DNA from: Vibrio tritonius
GTDB lineage: Bacteria; Pseudomonadota; Gammaproteobacteria; Enterobacterales; Vibrionaceae
Direction: 5' to 3'
Assembly (NCBI RefSeq): GCF_001547935.1
Contig: NZ_AP014635.1
Span: 1,302,001 to 1,366,000, forward strand
Length of the DNA: 64,000 nucleotides
The notes under the pieces were generated by a model. That model was not told the DNA's origin. It ran no database searches and saw only the letters and a list, made by a program, of their open reading frames with translations. Below are positions 56,902 through 64,000 of the stretch, piece by piece (positions within the stretch are counted from its first letter, which is position 1; the number at the start of each line of letters is the position of its first letter). Position numbers and translations under genes: made by a program.

Positions 56902-57606
56902 ATGAGTTATCACTTATTAGTCGTAGAAAGCGACAGAGACACCCGAGTGACTTTGGTCGATTATTTTAAACGAGAGGGCTACCAGATTTCTGTCGCGGAT
57001 ACAGGCGCAGAAATGCGGGAGGTTTTACGTCAGCAGGCTATTGATTTGGTGCTGATGGAAACCAATCTTCAATTTGATGACAGCCTTATGTTAACTCGTG
57101 AATTACGCAGTCATTCAGATGTCGGTATTATTCTCATTAATGGTAGAGAAGACAGTATAGATAGAATTATTGGCTTGGAAATGGGAGCTGATGATTATAT
57201 TGCAAGACCGTTTGAGCTAAGAGAAATATTAGCGAGAGTGAAAAATTTAACTTGGCGAGTATCTAATTGTCGTTCTGGTTCACTCGAAACTAATTCAAGC
57301 AATCAACTTCTCCATTTTGGAGAATGGTCGTTTGATATACAACGCCGAGCTTTAAGTCTCAATGGCGAGCCTATTAAATTGACGAAAGCAGAGTACGAAT
57401 TACTCGTGGCATTAACCTCTAATCCACACCAAGTTCTTAGTCGCGAGGCAATTTTAGATATGATCAGTCATCGGGTTGATGCACCAAATGATCGGACGAT
57501 CGATGTATTGATTCGTCGACTGCGTTCAAAGATGGAGCTAGACCCTAAAACGCCGCAGATTATTGTAACGGTCCATGGGGAAGGTTACATGTTTGCTGGA
57601 AGTTAA
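56902..57606 (+). CDS. torR: TorR-like OmpR-family response regulator with degenerate receiver
   Basis: 234 aa from ATG 56902; an in-frame GTG at 56893 is an alternative. The sequence follows E. coli TorR closely (RELRSHSDVGIILINGREDSID, GLEMGADDY; then the winged-helix LTKAEYELLVAL and TIDVLIRRLRSKME). But the phosphorylation site is changed: the second acidic pocket residue is S10 (VESD), the phospho-acceptor Asp is E53 (LMETNL), the switch Thr is N80 and the conserved Lys is R102. It therefore looks unable to be phosphorylated normally, and E53 may mimic phosphate. The DNA-binding domain is intact. No torS, torT or torCAD gene is in the window. Name by homology only. Confidence 0.85.
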   Translation: MSYHLLVVESDRDTRVTLVDYFKREGYQISVADTGAEMREVLRQQAIDLVLMETNLQFDDSLMLTRELRSHSDVGIILINGREDSIDRIIGLEMGADDYIARPFELREILARVKNLTWRVSNCRSGSLETNSSNQLLHFGEWSFDIQRRALSLNGEPIKLTKAEYELLVALTSNPHQVLSREAILDMISHRVDAPNDRTIDVLIRRLRSKMELDPKTPQIIVTVHGEGYMFAGS

Positions 57607-57635
57607 AGGCCTGTTCGCTGACTCCAGTCAATAAT

Positions 57636-57665
57636 AAAATGCCAGCACTGAGTGCTGGCATTTTG
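57636..57665 (+). terminator. terminator of torR-like gene
   Basis: AAAATGCCAGCACT - G - AGTGCTGGCATTTT, 30 bp after the stop. Confidence 0.9.
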
Positions 57666-57758
57666 CTAAACAATGGTTCCCAAACATGCTCTTGTTTTGA
57701 TAGTCAGGCGAAGTTATTCGCACTGAACCAACAGCTTGAGTTTGCTTGGGGATAGAGA

Positions 57759-58580
57759 TTATTGTTGAGATGGGTCATCAACAGTAATGGCATGCTTGCT
57801 GCCTTGTGCAGCTTCATAACCGGTCACCCAGTCACGTAGTACTTGCCAAATGTGCCCCATGGTTTCATACCAATAACGCTCCGTTTGCTCCAAATAACGT
57901 GCTTTAGGCGCGTATTTTTCCCAAGGTTGATAGATGTGTTTTTGCGCCAGAAAGTTAGTTGGTGCGGGCATCGGGTTTAATCCCGCCGAGCGAAACTCGT
58001 AAAGAGCCCGTTCCATATGAGAAGCAGATGTAACTAAAACCAGTTTTTTCTGCTGTACAAAGGCCGCAGCTTGGCGCGCCTCTTCCCAAGTATCTTTAGC
58101 GGTTTCAAGTAAAATGATTTCAGATTTTGGCACACCAAGTGCAAGTGCAACCTGTGCGAGCATCCTCGCATGGCTGAATTCACTGCCACCAGAATAGCCA
58201 GATAAAATTAACTTGGAACCTGGATACATACGCATAATCCGAATGCCCTCAGTGAGGCGCACAAGAGCGGTACGGCTTAACTCCGATGTGGGTGGGATTT
58301 GATCATCCACAACATGACCACTGCCAAGCACCATGACGTAGTCGATGGATTGGTCAGTAGGTAAAAACACCGTGTATTGGCGCTCAAGCGGCATCAAAAG
58401 CCGGGATGAAATTGGTTGAAACGAAATCAAAAATAGCCCACACAACGAGAAGAGGACGATAAAGCAACCACTCTTACGTTTTGCAGTAAACATGATCAAT
58501 GATAAACCTATGAATCCAATGATCAGCAATGCTGGCAGTGGCATAAATAGGGAAGAAATGATTTTTTTCAGCTCAAACAT
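57759..58580 (-). CDS. elyC: envelope biogenesis factor ElyC (DUF218)
   Basis: 273 aa from the ATG at 58580 (MFELKKIISSLFMPLPALL), chosen by alignment with E. coli ElyC; the frame is open nine codons further. Two N-terminal membrane segments (~17-35 and ~42-58) precede a periplasmic or cytoplasmic DUF218 domain with VMVLGSGHVVDDQIPP, SGYSGGSE, AKDTWEEA and LVTSASHMERA. ElyC supports peptidoglycan synthesis at low temperature in E. coli. It is divergent from cmoM, the E. coli order. Confidence 0.93.
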   Translation of the reverse strand: MFELKKIISSLFMPLPALLIIGFIGLSLIMFTAKRKSGCFIVLFSLCGLFLISFQPISSRLLMPLERQYTVFLPTDQSIDYVMVLGSGHVVDDQIPPTSELSRTALVRLTEGIRIMRMYPGSKLILSGYSGGSEFSHARMLAQVALALGVPKSEIILLETAKDTWEEARQAAAFVQQKKLVLVTSASHMERALYEFRSAGLNPMPAPTNFLAQKHIYQPWEKYAPKARYLEQTERYWYETMGHIWQVLRDWVTGYEAAQGSKHAITVDDPSQQ

Positions 58581-58695
58581 ATACAAAATAGCCCGAAAAA
58601 ACAGCACTTGAGAGTAAAAACAACGAAACTCTCTTTATTCCTGCCATTCCTATGACAGAATAGCGGTACGTTCCGTTATCATAACTCAAGCTGCC

Positions 58696-59475
58696 GTGAC
58701 TAAAGATCGCAATTTCGACGATATTGCCCACAAATTTGCAAAAAACATCTATGGCTCAGACAAAGGTGAAATTCGCCAAGTCATTGTTTGGGAAGACATA
58801 GAGCAATTGTTAACTCATTTTGCTACCGCTGACAAGCCTTTGCATATTTTAGATGCTGGTGGCGGATTAGCACAAATGTCGCAAAAAATAGCCCAACTGG
58901 GGCATAAGGTAACATTATGTGATCTCTCTTCTGAAATGCTACGCCTGGCTGAGTCGGATATTGAAAAAAACGGCCTGCTTGAGCAGTATCAGCTGGTTCA
59001 TGCTCCAGTTCAGGAGATCCAAAATCATTTGGATGGGCCAGTTGATATCCTAATGTTCCATGCTGTGATGGAGTGGTTAGAAGAACCTAGAGCTGCACTG
59101 GAAAATTTGCTGAATCAAGTGAAACCGGGTGGCATGGTATCGATAATGTTCTATAACTACCACGGTTTGGTTTACAAAAACGCGGTGTGTGGAAATATTC
59201 CCCATATTCTCAACGGGATGCCACACAAAAAACGATTTAAATTACAGCCACAAAAAGGCTTACTGCCAGAATCTGTCTATGCTTGGATAGAAGAGGCTGG
59301 ATATGAAATTTGTGGCCGATCTGGAATTCGTTGTTTTAGTGATTACATCGGTAACATGACAAACATGGGCGAATTCGATCATGACGATGTAGTGGCTTTA
59401 GAGCGGAAATTTTGCCGCCAAGAGCCTTACCTCTCATTAGGCCGATACATTCACGTATGGGCTAAGAAGCAATAA
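58696..59475 (+). CDS. cmoM: tRNA 5-carboxymethoxyuridine methyltransferase CmoM (SmtA)
   Basis: Methylates cmo5U to mcmo5U at tRNA position 34. 259 aa from GTG 58696. Starts [20 protein letters not shown], diagnostic for the family, with SAM motif [21 protein letters not shown] and [11 protein letters not shown]. It leads the cmoM-mukFEB operon, with mukF 14 bp downstream. Confidence 0.95.
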   Translation: MTKDRNFDDIAHKFAKNIYGSDKGEIRQVIVWEDIEQLLTHFATADKPLHILDAGGGLAQMSQKIAQLGHKVTLCDLSSEMLRLAESDIEKNGLLEQYQLVHAPVQEIQNHLDGPVDILMFHAVMEWLEEPRAALENLLNQVKPGGMVSIMFYNYHGLVYKNAVCGNIPHILNGMPHKKRFKLQPQKGLLPESVYAWIEEAGYEICGRSGIRCFSDYIGNMTNMGEFDHDDVVALERKFCRQEPYLSLGRYIHVWAKKQ

Positions 59476-59489
59476 CAACAGGAAAACGA

Positions 59490-60827
59490 ATGAGTGAGTT
59501 GACTCATACTGCTGAAAAACAGCCAATCGATGAATTGGTTGGCTGGGTTAAACAGCATGATTTCTCACTGAACTTAACTTCTGAACGTCTGGCGTATTTA
59601 ATCGCAATCTCCGTACTGAGTAGTGAACGTTTTGACGAAGAGTTAGGTGAAGGTGAGCTGCACGATGCATTCAAAATTGTCACCAAACTATTTGATAACA
59701 CTGGCGAAGCATCAGCTTTTCGCGCCAATAACGCGATTAATGAATTGGTTGGCCAAAGATTAATCCGGCGTTTTACTAGTGAAGTCACCGATGGAGCCAG
59801 TATCTATCGTCTCTCTCCTTTGGCCATTGGTATCACCGATTACTACGTCCGCCACAGGCAGTTTTCGAAATTGAAACTGTCGATTCAGCTGTCGATGGTG
59901 GCCGATGAAATGGCCAAAGCGGTGAACGCTGCTAAACAGAGTGGAACTCCGACTGAATGGCGCAAGAACGTTTATGGCGTGCTGAAATACTCGGTTGGTG
60001 AAATCTTTGACCAAATTGATTTAAACCAGCGCGTGATGGACGAACAACAACACGCAGTGAAAGAGCAAATTGCAGAGCTACTGAATCAAGATTGGCGTGA
60101 TGCCATCAGTAGTTGTGAGGCGCTACTATCTGAGACATCCAGCACTTTAAAAGAGCTGCAAGACACCTTGCAGGCGGCTGGGGACGAATTGCAAACCCAG
60201 ATATTGGATATTCAAGAAACGGTATATGGTGATGACGAACTGGAGTTCATTGCCGAAACGCTATTTGCTTTGCAAATGAAGCTGGACCGTATCGTTAGCT
60301 GGGGGCAACAGACGATTGATTTGTGGATTGGTTACGATCGCCATGTGCACAAGTTTATCCGTACCGCGATTGATATGGATAAGAACCGCGCATTCAGTCA
60401 GCGTTTACGTCAGTCTGTTCATGATTTTTTCGACCAACCGTGGTTTCTTACTTATGCAGATGCAGAGCGGTTACGAGATTTACGTGACGAAGCCTTGATT
60501 CTGCGTGATGAAGAAGTGACAGGCTTGGTTCCGGATGAAGTCGAATATCAAGAATTTGAACGCATACATGATGAGTTGGCCGAGCGCGTTGGCGACATGC
60601 TTCAGCAGTATAAACAGCATAATCAGCCGATTGATTTAGGTATGGTGCTGCGTAATTACTTAGCGGAACATCCAAGCTCTCATCATTTTGATTTAGCCCG
60701 AATCGTGGTTGATCAGGCCGTGCGCCTGGGCTATTCAGAATCTGATTATCAAGCCATCCAGCCAGACTGGAAAGCGATCAATGAATTTGGTGCAAAGGTA
60801 CAAGCGAATGTCATCGACCGATATTAA
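59490..60827 (+). CDS. mukF: chromosome partition protein MukF (kleisin)
   Basis: 445 aa kleisin of the MukBEF condensin. The N-terminal winged-helix dimerisation domain (~1-120, [25 protein letters not shown]), the central helical bundle, and the C-terminal winged helix (~330-445) that contacts a MukB head are all present. Binds MukE and calcium in E. coli. ACAGGAAAAC precedes the ATG. mukE overlaps its 3' end by 20 bp. Confidence 0.97.
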   Translation: MSELTHTAEKQPIDELVGWVKQHDFSLNLTSERLAYLIAISVLSSERFDEELGEGELHDAFKIVTKLFDNTGEASAFRANNAINELVGQRLIRRFTSEVTDGASIYRLSPLAIGITDYYVRHRQFSKLKLSIQLSMVADEMAKAVNAAKQSGTPTEWRKNVYGVLKYSVGEIFDQIDLNQRVMDEQQHAVKEQIAELLNQDWRDAISSCEALLSETSSTLKELQDTLQAAGDELQTQILDIQETVYGDDELEFIAETLFALQMKLDRIVSWGQQTIDLWIGYDRHVHKFIRTAIDMDKNRAFSQRLRQSVHDFFDQPWFLTYADAERLRDLRDEALILRDEEVTGLVPDEVEYQEFERIHDELAERVGDMLQQYKQHNQPIDLGMVLRNYLAEHPSSHHFDLARIVVDQAVRLGYSESDYQAIQPDWKAINEFGAKVQANVIDRY

Positions 60828-61530
60828 TGAATTTATGCCAGTGAATCTGGCCAAAGCGATCGCTAATCCGCTCTTTCCTGAGTTGGATAGCCTATTGCGT
60901 GCTGGACGCCATATCGGCAGTGACGATATGGATAACCACGCATTTTTATGTGATTTTGAAAGCGAATTGGCACATTTTTACCAACGGTATAATACCGAGT
61001 TGGTTCGTGCTCCAGAGGGCTTTTTCTATTTACGTCCACGTTCCACCTCACTGATTAGCCGCAGTGTATTGTCTGAACTGGATATGCTGGTTGGAAAAGT
61101 ATTGTGCTTTTTATACTTGAGCCCTGAGCGCTTAGCGCAAGAGGGGATTTTCTCCAACCAAGAGTTGTACGATGAACTGCTGCAACTTGCCGATGAACAA
61201 AAGCTAATGAAGTTAGTGACAAACCGTGCAACGGGCTCTGATTTAGACCGTGAAAAACTGTTTGAAAAGGTGCGCACTTCATTACGTCGTCTTCGTCGTC
61301 TTGGTATTATCATTCACGTGGGTGAAACCTCGAAATTCCGTATTTCTGAAGCGGTGTTCCGTTTTGGTGCTGATGTACGGGTAGGGGATGATATGCGTGA
61401 CGCACAACTTCGCCTGATTCGAGATGGTGAAGCTGTGGTGTACCATGAAGAGCCCGCTCAGCCATCACTTCTTGATGAGTCAGACGAGCAAGATTACGAC
61501 GAAAAAACAGAATTAGAAGGTGAAGCATGA
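60808..61530 (+). CDS. mukE: chromosome partition protein MukE
   Basis: 240 aa from ATG 60808 ([18 protein letters not shown]), matching the E. coli start; the frame is open upstream inside mukF. Two winged-helix domains that bind the MukF middle region; [26 protein letters not shown] and [12 protein letters not shown] are conserved. Acidic C-terminal tail. Overlaps mukB by ATGA, so mukFEB is fully coupled. Confidence 0.97.
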   Translation: MSSTDINEFMPVNLAKAIANPLFPELDSLLRAGRHIGSDDMDNHAFLCDFESELAHFYQRYNTELVRAPEGFFYLRPRSTSLISRSVLSELDMLVGKVLCFLYLSPERLAQEGIFSNQELYDELLQLADEQKLMKLVTNRATGSDLDREKLFEKVRTSLRRLRRLGIIIHVGETSKFRISEAVFRFGADVRVGDDMRDAQLRLIRDGEAVVYHEEPAQPSLLDESDEQDYDEKTELEGEA

Positions 61531-64000
61531 TTGAAAGAGGTAAGTATCAATCGCTGACCATGATCAACTGGAACGGTTTTTTTGCCCGTACCTTTGATAT
61601 TGATAACTTAGTGACTACGCTATCTGGTGGTAACGGGGCAGGTAAATCAACCACGATGGCATCGTTTATCACCGCGTTGATTCCAGACCAATCGTTACTG
61701 CATTTTCGCAACACAACCGAAGCAGGTAGTTCTCAAGCGTCACGAGATAAAGGTTTGTACGGTAAGCTGCAACCTGGTACTTGTTATGCGGCGTTAGACG
61801 TTGTGAACTCCCGTAAGCAGCGTCTGCTGTTTGGTGTGAAGCTGCAACAAGTGGCCGGCCGTGATAAAAAGGTCGACATTAAACCTTTTGTTATCCAAGG
61901 CTTACCAAGCCACGTCAAACCAACGGATGTGTTGGTTGAGACTGTATCTGCTAACCAAGCGCGCGTACGTCAAATTAATGAAGTAAAAGAAGCGGTGGCT
62001 GAGATTGAAGGCGTAAGCTTTCGCACATTCAACTCTGTGGTGGAATACCATAGTCAAATGTTTGAATTCGGTGTTATTCCTAAGAAGCTGCGCAACAGCA
62101 GTGACCGTTCTAAGTTCTATCGTTTGATAGAAGCATCCCTGTATGGTGGTATTTCCAGTGCCATCACACGTTCGTTGCGTGATTACTTACTGCCGCAAAA
62201 TGGTGGGGTAAAAAAAGCATTCCAAGATATGGAATCGGCGCTACGCGAAAACCGTATGACGTTGGAAGCGATTAAAACCACGCAAGCGGACCGTGACTTA
62301 TTCAAACATCTGATTACGGAATCAACCAATTACGTGGCTGCTGACTATATGCGCCATGCGAATGACCGTCGCAATAAAGTCGATCAAACGCTTACTATGC
62401 GTTTAGAGCTATTTGAGACACGTAATGCATTAATTGAACATAACGATGTACTTAACCGCGTTCAAGAAGAATTAGCTCAGTTTGGTGACCAAGAAGGTGC
62501 TCTTGAGCAAGATTATCAAGGTGCTTCTGACCATCTACAATTGGTACAAAATGCCTTGCGTCAGCGAGAGAAAATCGAGCGCTATCAAGAAGATCTAGAA
62601 GAACTGAATGTTCGTCTAGAAGAGCAAATGATGGTAGTGGAAGAGGCGCAAGAGCGTCTGTTGATGGCCGAAGATCAAGCAACGGTTGCCGAAGAAGAGG
62701 TAGACAGCCTTAAATCGCAATTGGCGGACTATCAACAAGCATTAGATGTACAGCAAACCCGTGCGCTTCAATACCAACAGGCAGTTCAAGCTTTGGATAA
62801 AGCTCGTCAACTGCTTGGCAACGATGAGCTGACTATCGATGACGCCGTGGCTACGGTTACCGAACTCAAAAAGGCACAAGAGACTCAAACCTCAACGCTA
62901 TTGGCGCTAAAACACCGTTTAGATATGTCTTCTGCTGCAGCAGAGCAGTTCGACAAGGCGTTTGCTCTTATTCGCAGTATCAAAGGCGATGTGGTTCGTG
63001 CTGATGCAGCAAGTGTGGCTCGTGATGTGCTTAATCAAGCACGAGAAGCAGGTCATATTGTCACGAACGAACAGCAATGGGTCGCGCAACAACGTGATCT
63101 CGCACGTCAAAAAGAGCAGCAGCAACAAGTTCGCCGCTTAATCAACGAATATCAGCAACAACATCATTTGAGTTTGACAGATGAGTTGACCGTTGAACAA
63201 GAGCGCGAGCGTCACAATGAATTGCTTGAACAGCTCGAAATTAATTCAGAACAACTGCGTGAAGAGCGCAGCACTCTGCGCCAGCAAGATCAAGAACTGC
63301 AAAGCGATGTGAACCGTCTTGAAGCACAAGCGCCGGCATGGATTAAAGCAAACGATGCGCTGGAAACATTGCGCGATCAAAGTGGCGCTGAACTGACGGA
63401 TAGCCAGTCGGTGATGAGCCAGATGCAAATTGTGCTGGAAGAAGAGAAAAGCCTGTCGCTGGCGAAAGATAAATTGGCGCACCGACGTGATGAACTCGAT
63501 AGTGAGATTGGGCGTTTGGCGTCTCCTGGTGGTTCAAATGATCCGCGTTTGAAAGGTCTTGCCGACTCATTAGGCGGTGTATTGCTATCGGAAATTTATG
63601 ATGACATCACTATTTCTGATGCACCGTATTTTAGTGCCATGTATGGTCCAGCACGTCATGCGATTGTGGTTTCTGACCTCTCGGGTATCAAAGAGCGCTT
63701 GGTTGAATTGGATGATTGTCCTGAAGACTTATATCTCATTGAAGGTGATGTCGATGCCTTTGATGACAGCTCATTTGATGCTGAAGAGTTAGAAGGTGCG
63801 GTGTGCGTGCAGTTTAACGCGCGTCAAATGCGTTACTCTCGCTTACCAGAAATTCCATTGTTTGGTCGCGCTGCTCGTGAGCAACGTTTAGAGAAATTGC
63901 GTGACGAGCGAGAAGATGTGATAGAGCAGCATGCCAAGGCCGCTTTTGATGCACAGAAATTGCAGCGTCTGTATCAATCGTTTAATCAGTTTGTTGCTGA
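61527..64000 (+). CDS. mukB: chromosome partition protein MukB, N-terminal part (runs off the end)
   Basis: SMC-like ATPase of the MukBEF condensin; open to the end of the window (824 codons of ~1480 expected). The ATPase N-half has Walker [10 protein letters not shown] at residues 34-42 and [15 protein letters not shown]. After ~300 comes the long coiled coil with heptads ([20 protein letters not shown]), broken at ~665-780 by the start of the hinge ([22 protein letters not shown] and [19 protein letters not shown]). The signature and Walker B lie beyond the window. Confidence 0.97.
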   Translation, partial: MIERGKYQSLTMINWNGFFARTFDIDNLVTTLSGGNGAGKSTTMASFITALIPDQSLLHFRNTTEAGSSQASRDKGLYGKLQPGTCYAALDVVNSRKQRLLFGVKLQQVAGRDKKVDIKPFVIQGLPSHVKPTDVLVETVSANQARVRQINEVKEAVAEIEGVSFRTFNSVVEYHSQMFEFGVIPKKLRNSSDRSKFYRLIEASLYGGISSAITRSLRDYLLPQNGGVKKAFQDMESALRENRMTLEAIKTTQADRDLFKHLITESTNYVAADYMRHANDRRNKVDQTLTMRLELFETRNALIEHNDVLNRVQEELAQFGDQEGALEQDYQGASDHLQLVQNALRQREKIERYQEDLEELNVRLEEQMMVVEEAQERLLMAEDQATVAEEEVDSLKSQLADYQQALDVQQTRALQYQQAVQALDKARQLLGNDELTIDDAVATVTELKKAQETQTSTLLALKHRLDMSSAAAEQFDKAFALIRSIKGDVVRADAASVARDVLNQAREAGHIVTNEQQWVAQQRDLARQKEQQQQVRRLINEYQQQHHLSLTDELTVEQERERHNELLEQLEINSEQLREERSTLRQQDQELQSDVNRLEAQAPAWIKANDALETLRDQSGAELTDSQSVMSQMQIVLEEEKSLSLAKDKLAHRRDELDSEIGRLASPGGSNDPRLKGLADSLGGVLLSEIYDDITISDAPYFSAMYGPARHAIVVSDLSGIKERLVELDDCPEDLYLIEGDVDAFDDSSFDAEELEGAVCVQFNARQMRYSRLPEIPLFGRAAREQRLEKLRDEREDVIEQHAKAAFDAQKLQRLYQSFNQFVA

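Overview
The window is a chromosomal segment of a gammaproteobacterium of the family Vibrionaceae, most likely Vibrio. The evidence is the gene order (bioA/bioBFCD, htpX, purB-hflD-mnmA, gsk, hns, his operon, icd, cspD/clpSA, infA-bpt-aat, topA, glgCA, tfoY-purR, torR, elyC/cmoM-mukFEB), a vibriolysin-type M4 protease, a monomeric isocitrate dehydrogenase, and a c-di-GMP-I riboswitch in front of a tfoY-like gene. It is mostly conserved core genome. I see no prophage, no insertion sequence with a transposase, no CRISPR array and no rRNA or tRNA gene.

Layout. 0-2.4 kb: 3' end of an assimilatory nitrate reductase gene and a TrpD2/YbiB-like gene. 2.4-7.6 kb: biotin synthesis, with bioA divergent from bioBFCD across a BirA-type operator. 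7.6-12.6 kb: a secreted M4 metalloprotease, a 54-aa small protein, htpX, and several copies of an intergenic repeat. 12.6-18.7 kb: a tight eight-gene operon built around a cyclopropane-fatty-acid-synthase-like methyltransferase, an FAD amine-oxidase-like protein and a DUF1365 protein; it looks like a membrane-lipid modification pathway. 18.7-24.7 kb: purB-hflD-mnmA (minus strand), gsk behind PurR-like sites, and hns. 25.1-27.0 kb: a lysine riboswitch controlling an NhaC-family transporter. 27.0-34.6 kb: hisGDCBHAF(IE) behind a His-rich leader peptide and attenuator. 34.6-43.4 kb: rluE, icd, cspD, and the N-degron group clpS-clpA, infA, bpt, aat. 43.4-51.8 kb: a glycine-zipper protein, aroA, yciN, topA, glgC-glgA. 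52-57.7 kb: an alpha/beta hydrolase, tfoY with its c-di-GMP riboswitch, purR, and a TorR-like regulator whose receiver domain is degenerate. 57.7-64 kb: elyC divergent from cmoM-mukF-mukE-mukB (mukB runs off the end).

The most striking non-coding feature is a family of six intact 266-bp intergenic elements (7723, 12280, 22043, 51927, 53186 and 56280) plus at least five decayed or internally deleted relatives. Each intact copy has 24-nt terminal inverted repeats and two internal hairpin arms, so a single strand could fold into a three-way (cloverleaf-like) junction. None encodes a transposase, so they look like a MITE or structured repeat. The other observations most worth following are the TorR-like regulator with four substituted phosphorylation-site residues, the lipid operon, and a terminator in the leader of purR.
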